Assembly: GCA_037013495.1 (NCBI GenBank)
Contig: CM072806.1
Span: forward strand, 29,452,001 to 29,516,000
From: Hippophae tibetana
Taxonomy: Eukaryota; Streptophyta; Magnoliopsida; Rosales; Elaeagnaceae
Reading direction: 5' to 3'
DNA length: 64,000 nt
Of the stretch, positions 54,508 through 64,000 are shown one piece after another. The notes below the pieces were generated by a model. It was not told the DNA's origin. It saw only the letters and a program-made list of their open reading frames with translations, and ran no database searches. Within the stretch, counting starts at the first letter, position 1. The number at the start of each line of letters is the position of its first letter. The translations under genes and the position numbers were made by a program.

Positions 54508-55920
54508 ATGTACAGGTGGGAGAAAACAATGAGAGAAGAAAGATACAAATATGAGAAGGAAAACCCATCTTTTTCTTCTGTACTTTTGGACAAAATTTAC
54601 CGCTCAATTGATGAGGGTGAAAAAAACAATGAAGATTTGAAGTTTTCTCGTGAAACAATCACCACGAGACAGAGCAAAAGCAAAATTAATGAAAAAGGAA
54701 ACAGAGATAGGGAGAAAGATGAAGAAATGGGTAGCTTCCGACGAGCTTGTTTGATCGAGAAATGGATAGATAAGAAGAATGGCGAAAATGTTTCAACACA
54801 AACAAAACTTCATACTTCAGATTTTGATAGAAAATTAGTGGACTCTGAAAATGTTTACTTTGACCAAGAAGCTTTGTTTTTCAGCTCCACTTCAATTTCT
54901 TCTGATTCAAGTTCTGGTGGGTTTTCGTCTTCTGATACCGAATCGATGTACATAACGAGATCTAAGGCAAAAGCTTCGTGTTTTGCACCAACAAGGATCA
55001 AACCAGTTAAGACCAGTGTTGTTTCAACTCGACCTAAGAAAACAGAGCAGAAACAGAGTCTACAAAGAGGTCTAGTTTATGATCACCATCATAAAGAATA
55101 TCTCATGTTCGATGATTATAACCATCATAATGGAGTTTTAAATGACACCCAAAAGATTGATGAGTCGTTAATCAAGTCAAAGTCTAGAGCTTTAAAGATT
55201 TACAACAATCTAAAGAAGGTGAAACAACCCATTTCACCAGGAGGTCGTTTTACCAGTTTTATAAACTCTCTTTTCTCTGCAGGAAATGCTAAGAAAAGTT
55301 GTAAGAACCCACCTTCAATAGCTATCTATAATGACCCTAGTTATGAGAGGAAATCAAAATCAAAATCAGTTCAAGCCTCGTCAGCTTGTTCTTCTTCTTC
55401 TTCATTTTCAAGGTCATGTTTGAGCAAAAACTCTTCTTCTACAAGAGAAAAACTGCAAAATGGGGTCAAAAGAGCAGTTCGATTCTACCCAGTAAGTGTG
55501 GTTGTAGATGAAGATTCTAGGCCATGTGGGCACAAAAGCTTGTACGAAGAAGACAAAGAGGAATTGTCTTCTTCTTTAATGGCAGTCTCAGTACCAACAG
55601 TGTGGAAAATTGGTAAGTCATCAATAAGAAAGGCAGAAGAGGAGAGTAAAGGTCAAGTTTTGGAGAAATCAAGCAGAAGAGTTGAAGAAGTTGGTAAGGA
55701 GTTTTTGAGAGATTATCGTCAAAACCAAATCAAGAATGAATTGTTTAAGAGTGATTTTGGGGATTTTGATGATGATGTGGCTAGTGATGCAAGTTCTGAT
55801 CTTTTCGAGCTCGATCATCTTAATGTTATTGGTAATAATGGAAAGTATCAAGAAGAGAATGATGAACTTCCTGTATATGGAACTACTCATGTTTATAAAA
55901 ATCGCATCATTTCCTGCTAA
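54508..55920 (+). CDS. BIG GRAIN 1-like protein (470 aa)
   Basis: Intact single-exon gene, the only clear host gene here. The first ATG after the CT-rich leader gives MYRWEKTMREER. Family motifs in order: PSFSSVLLDKIYRSIDEG (about residues 20-38), FRRACLIEKWI, SSSDTESMY, KKVKQPISPGGRFTSFINSL (about 233-255), a serine-rich stretch (about 290-315), KRAVRFYPVSVVVDED with RPCGHKSLYEED (about 322-352), and an acidic C-terminus with SDLFELDHL and ELPVYGTTHV. Rice BIG GRAIN 1 is an auxin-responsive, membrane-associated regulator of auxin transport and organ size; the same role is inferred. No transmembrane helix is obvious. The family often ends with a short conserved tail; here it ends in NRIISC. 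The upstream promoter is dense in AT-rich repeats. Confidence 0.93.
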   Translation: MYRWEKTMREERYKYEKENPSFSSVLLDKIYRSIDEGEKNNEDLKFSRETITTRQSKSKINEKGNRDREKDEEMGSFRRACLIEKWIDKKNGENVSTQTKLHTSDFDRKLVDSENVYFDQEALFFSSTSISSDSSSGGFSSSDTESMYITRSKAKASCFAPTRIKPVKTSVVSTRPKKTEQKQSLQRGLVYDHHHKEYLMFDDYNHHNGVLNDTQKIDESLIKSKSRALKIYNNLKKVKQPISPGGRFTSFINSLFSAGNAKKSCKNPPSIAIYNDPSYERKSKSKSVQASSACSSSSSFSRSCLSKNSSSTREKLQNGVKRAVRFYPVSVVVDEDSRPCGHKSLYEEDKEELSSSLMAVSVPTVWKIGKSSIRKAEEESKGQVLEKSSRRVEEVGKEFLRDYRQNQIKNELFKSDFGDFDDDVASDASSDLFELDHLNVIGNNGKYQEENDELPVYGTTHVYKNRIISC

Positions 55921-56268
55921 TGGCTTCACTATGTAGTTGTGATTAACAGTAAATTCTAGACACAGTTTGTTAATTTCACTTATAGCTTTGATTCCTCTTA
56001 TCATTTATATTCTATGCTATCTTATTATATATTATGAATTTATTTTTATATATGTTTGATGATTTGTAGTTTTTAGAGAACGTTAGGTTATATTATTATT
56101 TATTTAATATATTCTATGTGTGCATTATCGATCACACCATGTTTCTACTCTTAACTGTAATTTTATTTTGTTTCTATATTTTTTTAAAAGTACTTACTCT
56201 TATTAGCTAGATTACCGAAAAAGTTCTCATCATGAATAATAAGGCAGCCAGCTCTAATGGGTTTCTTG

Positions 56269-56274
56269 AATAAA
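56269..56274 (+). terminator. Possible poly(A) signal of the BIG GRAIN 1-like gene
   Basis: aataaa 350 bp after the stop codon. AT-rich near-upstream elements lie at 56030-56060, so an earlier site is equally possible. Confidence 0.35.
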
Positions 56275-56486
56275 GAAGAGGAAGAAGAAAAGGAATTCAG
56301 ATAGATATTACTGACAAGTACAGTTTGATTGATAGAGAATTAAGGGGAAAAAAGAATATGAAGAAAGAAAAAGAGGAAGGAAAGGACCCCAGATCGCCCT
56401 TATTCACAAGCAAGATAAAACTATTTAAAAGCAAATGCATAACTTCGTCCATGGGAATAGAGAAAGTGAAGATTAAAGCCATTTGC

Positions 56487-56518
56487 TTTTTTTTTTTTTT
56501 TTTCTCTCTCTCTCTCTT
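56487..56518. repeat. T-run followed by CT microsatellite
   Basis: About 21 T then (CT)n. The flanking minus-strand and plus-strand open frames (56297-56651) are composition artefacts. Confidence 0.85.
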
Positions 56519-56658
56519 GGAATTGAATTTCTGTTTATTCCATTCAACCATCCCCTTCCCAACAGTATCAAGATATTCAATTAATTTTACTTTTAAATTT
56601 AAAAAAAAAATACATATTTTATGTTATATAGAAACGTACACTATACGTTAAATACTTT

Positions 56659-56660
<2 letters not shown>

Positions 56661-56691
<31 letters not shown>
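56661..56691. repeat. (AT)n microsatellite
   Basis: About 15 uninterrupted AT units. Confidence 0.93.
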
Positions 56692-56696
<5 letters not shown>

Positions 56697-57095
56697 TTTA
56701 TTTAAGTAAAAGTTACCTTACTAAATTAAACCAAAGGTATATATATCCCCCAATACTCTCTATATACTGACCTATCCCTCCGTAACAACTCTTTAATTAT
56801 CATATATTTTTTAAAAATAATTGTATTTTTATTAGATATTTTCATGTCTAAATGATACAATATAATTGACATAAATCACATAATTATTTTAACATTTTAT
56901 ATTTTACATTATAAATGAAATTTCATTTATTTACGTGGAAAGTTACTTTATTTAATTAAGCTGAAGATATATCCCCAATACTCTATTTACCCATCCCTCC
57001 GTACCAACTCTTTCATTATCAGATATTTTCGTGTATAACATATAATTGGCATGACTCACAATTATTTTAACATTTTATATTACAAATTTAATATC
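56691..57095. repeat. Tandem duplication of a roughly 227-bp unit
   Basis: Units at 56691-56916 and 56917-57095 share gaaattt-atttatt, agttac-tta, tatccccaatactct, catccctccgtaacaactctt, attatcatatatttt, cataattatttt and aacattttatatt. The second unit is shorter. Confidence 0.75.
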
Positions 57096-57779
57096 TAATA
57101 CAATATTAAGATATTATTTAATATATATAATAACTTGATACATATAATTTAATTATTTTATAAACAATCGTGTAATGTAATAGTATCATACTTAAAAATT
57201 AACTCGTTACATTATAACTAAACTAACAAATTATATTTATATCGTTGTTCTTGTTCAAAAGTTTTTATAAACTCCAATTACCTATTAATGCTTCAAAGCT
57301 CATAATCTCCTATTTTAAAACCTTGTTATAAGATTGATATAAGAGAAAACTTTGAGTTATAGGTACCAGAAACATTAAGCAATAGGAGGTTTTAGATAAC
57401 GTTTAAAACTTTATGCAATTATTCCATAAATAAAAAATTTGTAAATAATTATATATTATTAGTGAAAATATAAAATATACTTTAATTAGACATATTAAGT
57501 AACCGGTTAAAAAGATTAGAAAACTATCAAGTGATTAATTTAAAAACCAATTAACTCATAAGTGTATGTTGGAAAACTATTAGACATATTTCATGAGATG
57601 GAAGAATTTAATATTATTTATCTAAATTATTTATAATTGAAACGGGTTAGTTATATAGAATCTCTTATATTATATCAACAGTTATTTAAATGATTAATTT
57701 TTTCTCTATTTTTTTATATATCTCAATAGAGAGGTTAATAAACTATGTAATATATATAATAACATTTAAAAACAATAGT
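57096..57779. other. AT-rich spacer
   Basis: No gene or repeat edge recognised. Confidence 0.4.
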
Positions 57780-58812
57780 CATGTAACGTTTAATATCAAA
57801 TTTGTGAAGTTTATTATTGGAAATAAGGAATTTTATCACATGAAGATATATCAACAACTATCAGATCTCTTTGTCCGATTATGTTTTTTAATGTGTGTGC
57901 ATGTATGTTATGGGGTAGTTCTCTTTTCAACCCAATATACTAATTTTCATTTTTATTATTATATATTTTTAGTTAATTTATATTCAAATTGAACATATTT
58001 TAAATACATATTATGCATGGGATAGTGTCAATGATTCAAAACTATACCCAGAGTCATTGCATGATTTATCGGTTATTGAATGTGTGTTGGCTGCCGAAGT
58101 TGTTGTTGTTTTTTATTTATTTATTTATAATAAATTTATATTATATTATATTAAGACAATATTATATACAATACAATTTAATTCACAATTATTAATATCA
58201 TAATAACCTAATTTCATATCATACATAGTAATCATTACATAAATACAATATATACTTTGAGTGGATGTGAAAATTGATATCATTTTAATTCTTTATATAT
58301 AACAATCATCTTTAGTTTTGTATTTTGACCATATACTACTTGTTTGTCCTACCATTAGAGTGTTTATATTTTCAATTAAAAACTCATACAAATGTTGAAA
58401 TAAATACAATTTTCTCATATTTGTATATAGTAATTACATGTAAAAACAAAATATAACCTATAATAAATTCTTGTCTATAAACTCGACAAAATTGGTTATA
58501 ATAATTTGAAAAGTAACTTATAAGTAAGAAACGATATCTTATTATCTAAGTTGTTGAAATTACTTTAATTGCTCTTTATATTTTTAAATACATGTAAAAA
58601 AAATTAAAACAGTGTTCAAAAATAATAAATGATAAAAAAATTTGAAAACACCTTATGATCTACAATACTTTCAATAGATGTTGGATAATACTTGTTACAT
58701 ATTTAGACGAATACTAAAAAATTTGTCATGTATGTATAAGTTGTAAAATTTCTACATGTCTTCAAGGACGGTTAGAATGATATAACATGATGTAATACAT
58801 TTTGTATCTAGT
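57780..58812. repeat. 1.03-kb direct repeat, left copy
   Basis: Starts catgtaacgttt and ends ttgtatctagt. Matches 60846-61874 with three substitutions and one 4-bp indel (catg near 58016) by eye. It touches the X LTR at 58813 without any gap. No coding capacity; the 100-aa open frame inside is AT-rich and unlike known proteins. Confidence 0.95.
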
Positions 58813-60845
58813 TGATGAACGAAAACCGGCATCGCCGATTCCCGCAAATACTTTGGTTTTAATATTTATAAAACTCTCGCAAGTGCACGAATCATTTCGA
58901 AGAAAATGATAAGTATACTCCCAAGGTCGATCTAAGGAAGGAATGTATGTGGTTTTTAATTTATTATTCAAACTTTTAAAAACGAAATTAAATCCTAAAC
59001 ATCCTGTCACGATAGTTTGGTTTTTGTGTTCCTAATCTAATAACATAAAATAAACATATATACAGATTAATTAAATATAGTCTAATAACATAAAAATAAA
59101 CATAGATACAAATTCAATAAATAATTATCTAGAAATAAACATATATACGGATTCAATAAATGTTCATGCAAATTTTTATCATTTATATTAGCGGAGTATT
59201 TATGGATATAATAACTAAATTAATTATGCTTGCTCATATTAACTAGGTTATTAAAGATATAAATTGACATTTTATTGATTCTCTCTTTTTTATATAAATA
59301 CCACCTTTGGTGGGGTTAGATATTCTTTGTTAACTAAACAAATCAATTAACACCTATGGGTGGGCTTGATAACTAATATGCTTAATTAAATTAATTCCTT
59401 TTTCTAAGAGATTGAAAATGAACCATTTAAATGCCACCTTTGGTGGGGTTAGACAGTTTAAACTTTATTCAAGGTGTCCAAATTAAACCTAAGAATTTAA
59501 TTATCCGAGTACTAACTTTCAAGTTTTAAAACCACTATTGAAAACATGTTGTCAATACATTTTCACATAATAATTCTTATAAAAACTTTTGAAATAGAGT
59601 TTCACTCTAACTACCGGGCGATTGTACCAACAAATAAAAGAGCACTACTCTAAATTAGACCGGATAACTAAACCTTAAAATCTAATTTTCATTTTTAAGT
59701 TTGTAATGAAAAATAATATATTTCTCTCTAACATTCTTAATATAAAATCTTGAATAAAAACAAAATCAATTCATTTTAGAAATTTTCACCTATTTAATAT
59801 TTCGCAAGCATAACAACGTCGTTATTACATCATATTTACTAAACAGCTAGCATAGTTAAATTTAACCACAGACAAGTTGAATATAACATGTAAGAATAAA
59901 GCATAAAAATAACTGTAAAGAAAATAAAATCCTTACAGAACTTCGACGCTATTCCCGTAGCTAGAAAACCTCCGAGCGGAATTTGCACTTCCATATATTG
60001 AATCAAAAATCTAAATTATTACAAAAACATTACAAGTTCCTCTCAAAAAGAGAAGAACACTAAACCTAAGAGAATTGAACTAAAAACTAAGAGAAAAACT
60101 AAGAAAAGCTTAGAAACTTAGAAAGAAACTAAGAGAAACTAAAAAACTAAGAAATGAGAGAAAGAAAGGAGAGAGAAGTGAGTTTTGAAGGTGTGATTTG
60201 AAGTGAATGGAAGGGGGGGTATTTATAGGTGAGGATGGAGAGAAAAAATGAGTAAAAAAATGTTAAAAAAATATTAAAAAATGTAAAAACGCGTATTGGA
60301 ATTGCTGATGTCATCAATGACGTCAGCATGACGTCACAGGGGCGGCTGCACGTGAAAAATGGGGCGAAAACGCGTTGGGCGCGCGGAGGGGGGCTGCTGG
60401 GGCGCTGCGCGCGCGCGCTGGGGCTGTCGCTGCGCGCAGCTCGGCGCGCGTGAACAGTGCCAGCGCGCGCGGGCGCGTGCGGAGTGGGGCGCTGGGGCGC
60501 GCGCGGCTGGGCGCTGGGGCGCGCGCACGGCTGGGCTGCGGCGCGCGATTTCCGTTTTTTTGACATTTTTGACCTTTTCGACCCATTTCGTCCGATTTTT
60601 CCATGTTTGTTGACCTTTTCTCACTTATTTATTGATATATTTGTGATGTATTGCTTCAAATATTCCTTTTTGAGTCTTTACATTGCGTTTTTAAGCCAAA
60701 ATACCTGAAAAACAATAAAAATACCCGTGATTCCGAAAAAGACAAATTTATATAAATATATGATAAAACATATAAATATATGTATTTTTAATCAATTAAG
60801 GTACATAAAATCATGGTTATTTTAGTGCTTTTTGAGCACTCATCA
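58813..60845 (-). mobile_element. Full-length X-family LTR between 1.03-kb repeats
   Basis: Minus orientation: 5' terminus GAGCACTCATCA at 60845, 3' terminus TGATGAACG at 58813. 2033 bp, longer than the 32529 copy partly because of an imperfect triplication around 59035-59165 (aacataaa, aaataaacatatatac, gattcaataaa). Carries the GC block (60350-60555), the TATA-like ggtatttatagg at about 60219 (complement), and hairpin motifs at 59305-59325 and 59438-59460. Instead of a 5-bp target duplication it is bordered by the 1.03-kb repeats. Confidence 0.9.
60350..60555. repeat. GC-rich block of LTR X
   Basis: Dense in gcgcgc and gctgggcgctgggg motifs, with a gtgaacagt element equivalent to the actgttca of the 32.9-kb copy. 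Five or more overlapping open frames in both directions arise from the lack of AT-rich stop codons and are not genes. Confidence 0.85.
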
Positions 60846-61874
60846 CATGTAACGTTTAATATCAAATTTGTGAAGTTTATTATTGGAAATAAGGAATTTT
60901 ATCACATGAAGATATATCAACAACTATCAGATCTCTTTGTCCGATTATGTTTTTTAATGTGTGTGCATGTATGTTATGGGGTAGTTCTCTTTTCAACCCA
61001 ATATACTAATTTTCATTTTTATTATTATATATTTTTAGTTAATTTATATTCAAATTGAACATATTTTAAATACATATTATGGGATAGTGTCAATGATTCA
61101 AAACTATACCCAGAGTCATTGCATGATTTATCGGTTATTGAATGTGTGTTGGCTGCCGAAGTTGTTGTTGTTTTTTATTTATTTATTTATAATAAATTTA
61201 TATTATATTATATTAAGACAATATTATATACAATACAATTTAATTCACAATTATTAATATCATAATAACCTAATTTCATATCATACATAGTAATCATTAC
61301 ATAAATACAATATATACTTTGAGTGGATGTGAAAATTGATATCATTTTAATTCTTTATATATAACAATCATCTTTAGTTTTATATTTTGACCATATACTA
61401 CTTGTTTGTCCTACCATTAGAGTGTTTATATTTTCAATTAAAAACTCATACAAATGTTGAAATAAATACAATTTTCTCATATTTGTATATAGTAATTACA
61501 TGTAAAAACAAAATATAACCTATAATAAATTCTTGTCTATAAACTCGACAAAATTGGTTATAATAATTTGAAAAGTAACTTATAAGTAAGAAACTATATC
61601 TTATTATCTAAGTTGTTGAAATTACTTTAATTGCTCTTTATATTTTTAAATACATGTAAAAAAAATTAAAACAGTGTTCAAAAATAATAAATGATAAAAA
61701 AATTTGAAAACACCTTATGATCTACAATACTTTCAATAGATGTTGGATAATACTTGTTACATATTTAGACGAATACTAAAAAATTTGTCATGTATGTATA
61801 AGTTGTAAAATTTCTACATGTCTTCAAGGACGGTTAGAACGATATAACATGATGTAATACATTTTGTATCTAGT
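60846..61874. repeat. 1.03-kb direct repeat, right copy
   Basis: See the left copy at 57780. Begins immediately after the LTR terminus CATCA and ends tatctagt, followed by unrelated sequence. Confidence 0.95.
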
Positions 61875-62076
61875 TAAAAAATATCATTGTTTATCTTCGA
61901 ATATACAAAGATGTTTATTTTATCGAATAAAATATAACTCACATTTATAATTGTGATCCAAATCTCATGAATTTACTCTATATGATCAATTTTGTCTTAA
62001 GTCACAAGCTCATTAGCCTAAACTACGATAATATTACATATAATATTGAAAATCAACACTAACTCAATAAATAGAA
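61875..62076. other. Spacer before copia-3
   Basis: AT-rich, nothing recognised. Confidence 0.4.
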
Positions 62077-62425
62077 TGGTTGAAGAATGTAGAAAAGAGA
62101 AGTGCGGAGAATATGATAATATTTGTGTGGTTAGAATTATTTCTTAGTTTTATATTTGTGTGGTGTAGATTGCATGGTGATGACTATAAATAGCCTACCT
62201 TGCATTTGGTTTAATCATCCCATAAAAAAAAAAGTCTTTGTATTCTTAATTTGAATGTGAGTTGAGAGCTTTCTCTTTGAGTGTTTGTATTTCTCTTCAA
62301 TTTGTGAGTTCCTTTGAAAGATGTTTTATTGTCTTTTATTCTGGGTATAATACAAGTAGTTTGTTTACTTGTTCGAATCTAAAATTAGTAAATTTAGAGT
62401 TGTGTATTCTAAATTTTACTCAACA
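62077..62425 (+). repeat. Copia-3 5' LTR
   Basis: Proposed start TGGTTGAAGAATGTAG and end ACTCAACA. TATA box tataaatag at 62185-62193. The right edge is fixed by the primer site. The left edge rests only on the TG start, because no second LTR is in view. Confidence 0.7.
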
Positions 62426-62426
62426 T

Positions 62427-62438
62427 TGGTATCAGAGC
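62427..62438 (+). other. Copia-3 primer-binding site (tRNA-iMet)
   Basis: TGGTATCAGAGC, an exact match to the usual site, one base after the LTR. Confidence 0.93.
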
Positions 62439-62549
62439 GGGATGATCAAGGATCATTTTTAGTGGAGTTATCTTGAGTTGTGAGGAGTTTGATACTCTGC
62501 AAGTTTCTTAGTTAAGCTTATTCTGTATAGCCAAAGTCTTACCAGCACA

Positions 62550-63440
62550 ATCGATGATCTTCAAGTAGTTGAAGGGATCAAGAAGCTTAACAACAAAAAC
62601 TATAACACGTGGGCAACATGTATGAAGTCTTTCTTACAAGGTCAAGACTTATGGGAGGTTGTTAGCAGTGACGAAGTTACACAACTAGCAACGGAAGATG
62701 CAAATGGTATCTTGTGGAAGTGGAAAATTAAAGTAGGAAAAATGATGTTTGCTTTAAAGAACATAGTTAAAGAAGAAATGTTGGAGCACATTCGGGATGC
62801 CAAAACATCGAAGGAAGCATGTGACACTCTTGTTACACTATTTTCAAAGAAGAATGATACAAGATTACAACTTCTCGAGAATGAGTTGCTATCGATAGTG
62901 TAACGCGACATGATGATTTCCGAGTACTTTCACAAGGTGAAGTCCTTATGTTGCAAAATTTCAGAGTTAAATCTGAAATCTCCTATTAGGGAAACCATGA
63001 TAAAGAGAATAATTATCCATGGTTTGAGACCTAAATATTAAGGGGTTTTTTTTTATTGCTATACAAGGATGGCTAACACAACCATATCTTGTTGAGTTTG
63101 AGAATTTATTGGTCGGTCAAGAAGCCATAGCTAAGGAAATGAGAGGAGTCTTGCTGAAGGGTGAGGAAGAAGCGCTCTACACCAGCAAAAGCAAAGGCAC
63201 TTTCAAGTGATACAATGCTAGTGGATCTAACAAGGATGGCGACAAAGGAAAAATTTCTCAAAGAAATGGAGGATTTCGTCCAGGAAAGCTTGGAAGAATC
63301 GTGATAACAACAAAAAATTTGATGGTGAGTGTTACAATTGTAGGAAGATGGGTCACATGGAAAAATATTGTTGGAGTAGGAAAAATTCTATTGAATGTAA
63401 TATAGCTACTTCCAATTCTAAGGAAAATAGCGAAGATAGT
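62550..63440 (+). pseudogene. Copia-3 gag, interrupted
   Basis: Coding signs begin near 62550 (DDLQVVEGIKKLNNKNYNTW), before the first ATG at 62622. Then MKSFLQGQDLWEVV, MFALKNIVKEEMLEHIRDAK, LVTLFSKKNDTRLQLLENEL, stop at 62903, and in the same frame [36 protein letters not shown], then stops. The CCHC zinc knuckle is intact at about 63328-63372 (CYNCRKMGHMEKYCW). The gag shell protein of copia elements; non-functional here. Confidence 0.85.
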
Positions 63441-64000
63441 TGAGATGTCGAAGCATTATTCGCTATAAAAGAAGAAGAATTAGTTTTCACAGTTACAAAT
63501 GTGAAAAATGCTGGCAACACTACTTATGAGAAAAGTGCAGATCATGATCTGCATGTTTAATGGGATAAAAAGACAATTACCAGTGGTTCAACCAATAATC
63601 AATGGGAAGAGACATATACCTTTTCTTAGGGAAGAAAGCCCAAAAATGTTCCAAAATCTGAAAATCTTATTCTGCTTTCACCATAGTGGCTTCTACCAAA
63701 GCTAGGAGATATTAAGCCAGCAAAGAAAACTGTGGGAAATCCTCCCAACTCAAATCCTTCCTTTGGCAATCGCTTAGACATACGAAGTTACTAGGAAATA
63801 GTGAGAAGGTTCATAATATCCAGAAGAAAAAGGATGTGTTTAGGCCATTCTTGTTGGGTATGGAAACTAGTAGTCATGATCGATGGTGTGATGAGGAAAG
63901 AGACACTAATTCCTCTTTACGCAAAGATTACTGGAGAGATGGAGATAAAGAGCTTGGTGACAACCACGTGATGGACCGTTGGATAGAAAATTCAAACACG
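63441..64000 (+). pseudogene. Copia-3 downstream of gag, decayed
   Basis: Short open frames in shifting phases (for example VEALFAIKEEELVFTVTN just before 63510). No protease D-S-G or integrase motif is visible, so this part is either very decayed or rearranged. Continues beyond the window. Confidence 0.45.

Larger units (their letters stand above)
62077..64000 (+). mobile_element. Ty1/copia element 3, 5' part only (runs off window)
   Basis: 5' LTR, primer site and gag with zinc knuckle on the plus strand. The window ends before integrase or RT, so superfamily assignment rests on the gag type and the tRNA-iMet site. Confidence 0.82.

Noticed and set aside
55669-56004. Minus-strand 111-aa frame overlapping the 3' end of the BIG GRAIN 1-like gene
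   Set aside because: It is a shadow of the coding strand plus AT-rich 3' sequence; hydrophobic only because of composition.
57690-57992. A 100-aa frame whose last 75 residues recur identically at 60813-61058, suggesting a conserved small protein
   Set aside because: The identity is due to the recent 1.03-kb DNA duplication, not to selection. The peptide is AT-rich with no recognisable domain.
60147-60708. Five overlapping open frames of 62-139 codons, alanine/arginine-rich, on both strands
   Set aside because: They cover the GC-rich U3 block of the X LTR, where AT-rich stop codons are rare. They occur in all phases and have no family match. The same effect explains the frames at 8314-8823 and 32693-33233.

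Overview
The window is nuclear DNA of a flowering plant, very probably a eudicot. It is AT-rich, almost entirely transposon-derived, and holds one intact host gene in 64 kb. The support is plant Ty1/copia and Ty3/gypsy elements with tRNA-iMet primer sites, a CACTA transposon, a chloroplast ycf2 insert, and an intact single-exon BIG GRAIN 1-like gene. I could not place the species.

1-12.5 kb: layered remains of Athila-type gypsy elements. A 3' LTR follows its polypurine tract at about 789. A second LTR is split by a clean solo LTR (2490-4115, target duplication agctt) that carries a GC-rich palindromic minisatellite. A decayed pol is interrupted by two truncated LTRs (family X) in inverted orientation (6563-8912), and its RNase H tail runs directly into plastid ycf2 DNA (about 9630-10765, minus). 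12.5-14.9 kb: another decayed minus-strand LTR and a twice-occurring repeat.

14.9-31 kb: an old CACTA (En/Spm) transposon with TNP2, DUF4218 and DUF4216 remains and a transposase-associated second ORF. It is split by a complete copia element (17398-22995, minus, target duplication gcata, LTRs about 2.5% different by my count) and a complete chromodomain gypsy element (24103-29045, plus, target duplication catat, LTRs about 4% different). Its right flank carries a decayed 33-bp repeat array, followed by another Athila-type LTR (W1).

31-41 kb: divergent tandem repeats interrupted by a solo X LTR (32529-34432), a gypsy gag-protease remnant with an LTR but no visible polymerase (about 35.2-38.3 kb, minus), two fold-back MITE-like elements, a GC-rich island, and an inverted copy of the W LTR. 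41-54 kb: AT-rich spacer, a RING ubiquitin-ligase pseudogene with recognisable exon-intron structure, a 5'-truncated copia element (about 46.2-50.26 kb, minus), and an X LTR end.

54-64 kb: the BIG GRAIN 1-like gene (54508-55920, plus) with TATA box and CT-rich leader; AT-rich spacer; an X LTR (58813-60845) sitting exactly between two nearly identical 1.03-kb direct repeats; and the 5' part of a third copia element that leaves the window.

The mobile elements work as a nested record rather than a pathway: all recognisable transposon coding regions carry stops, frameshifts or catalytic changes. I see no defence system, biosynthetic cluster, CRISPR array, tRNA or rRNA. The strongest oddity is the 1.03-kb duplication around the X LTR.
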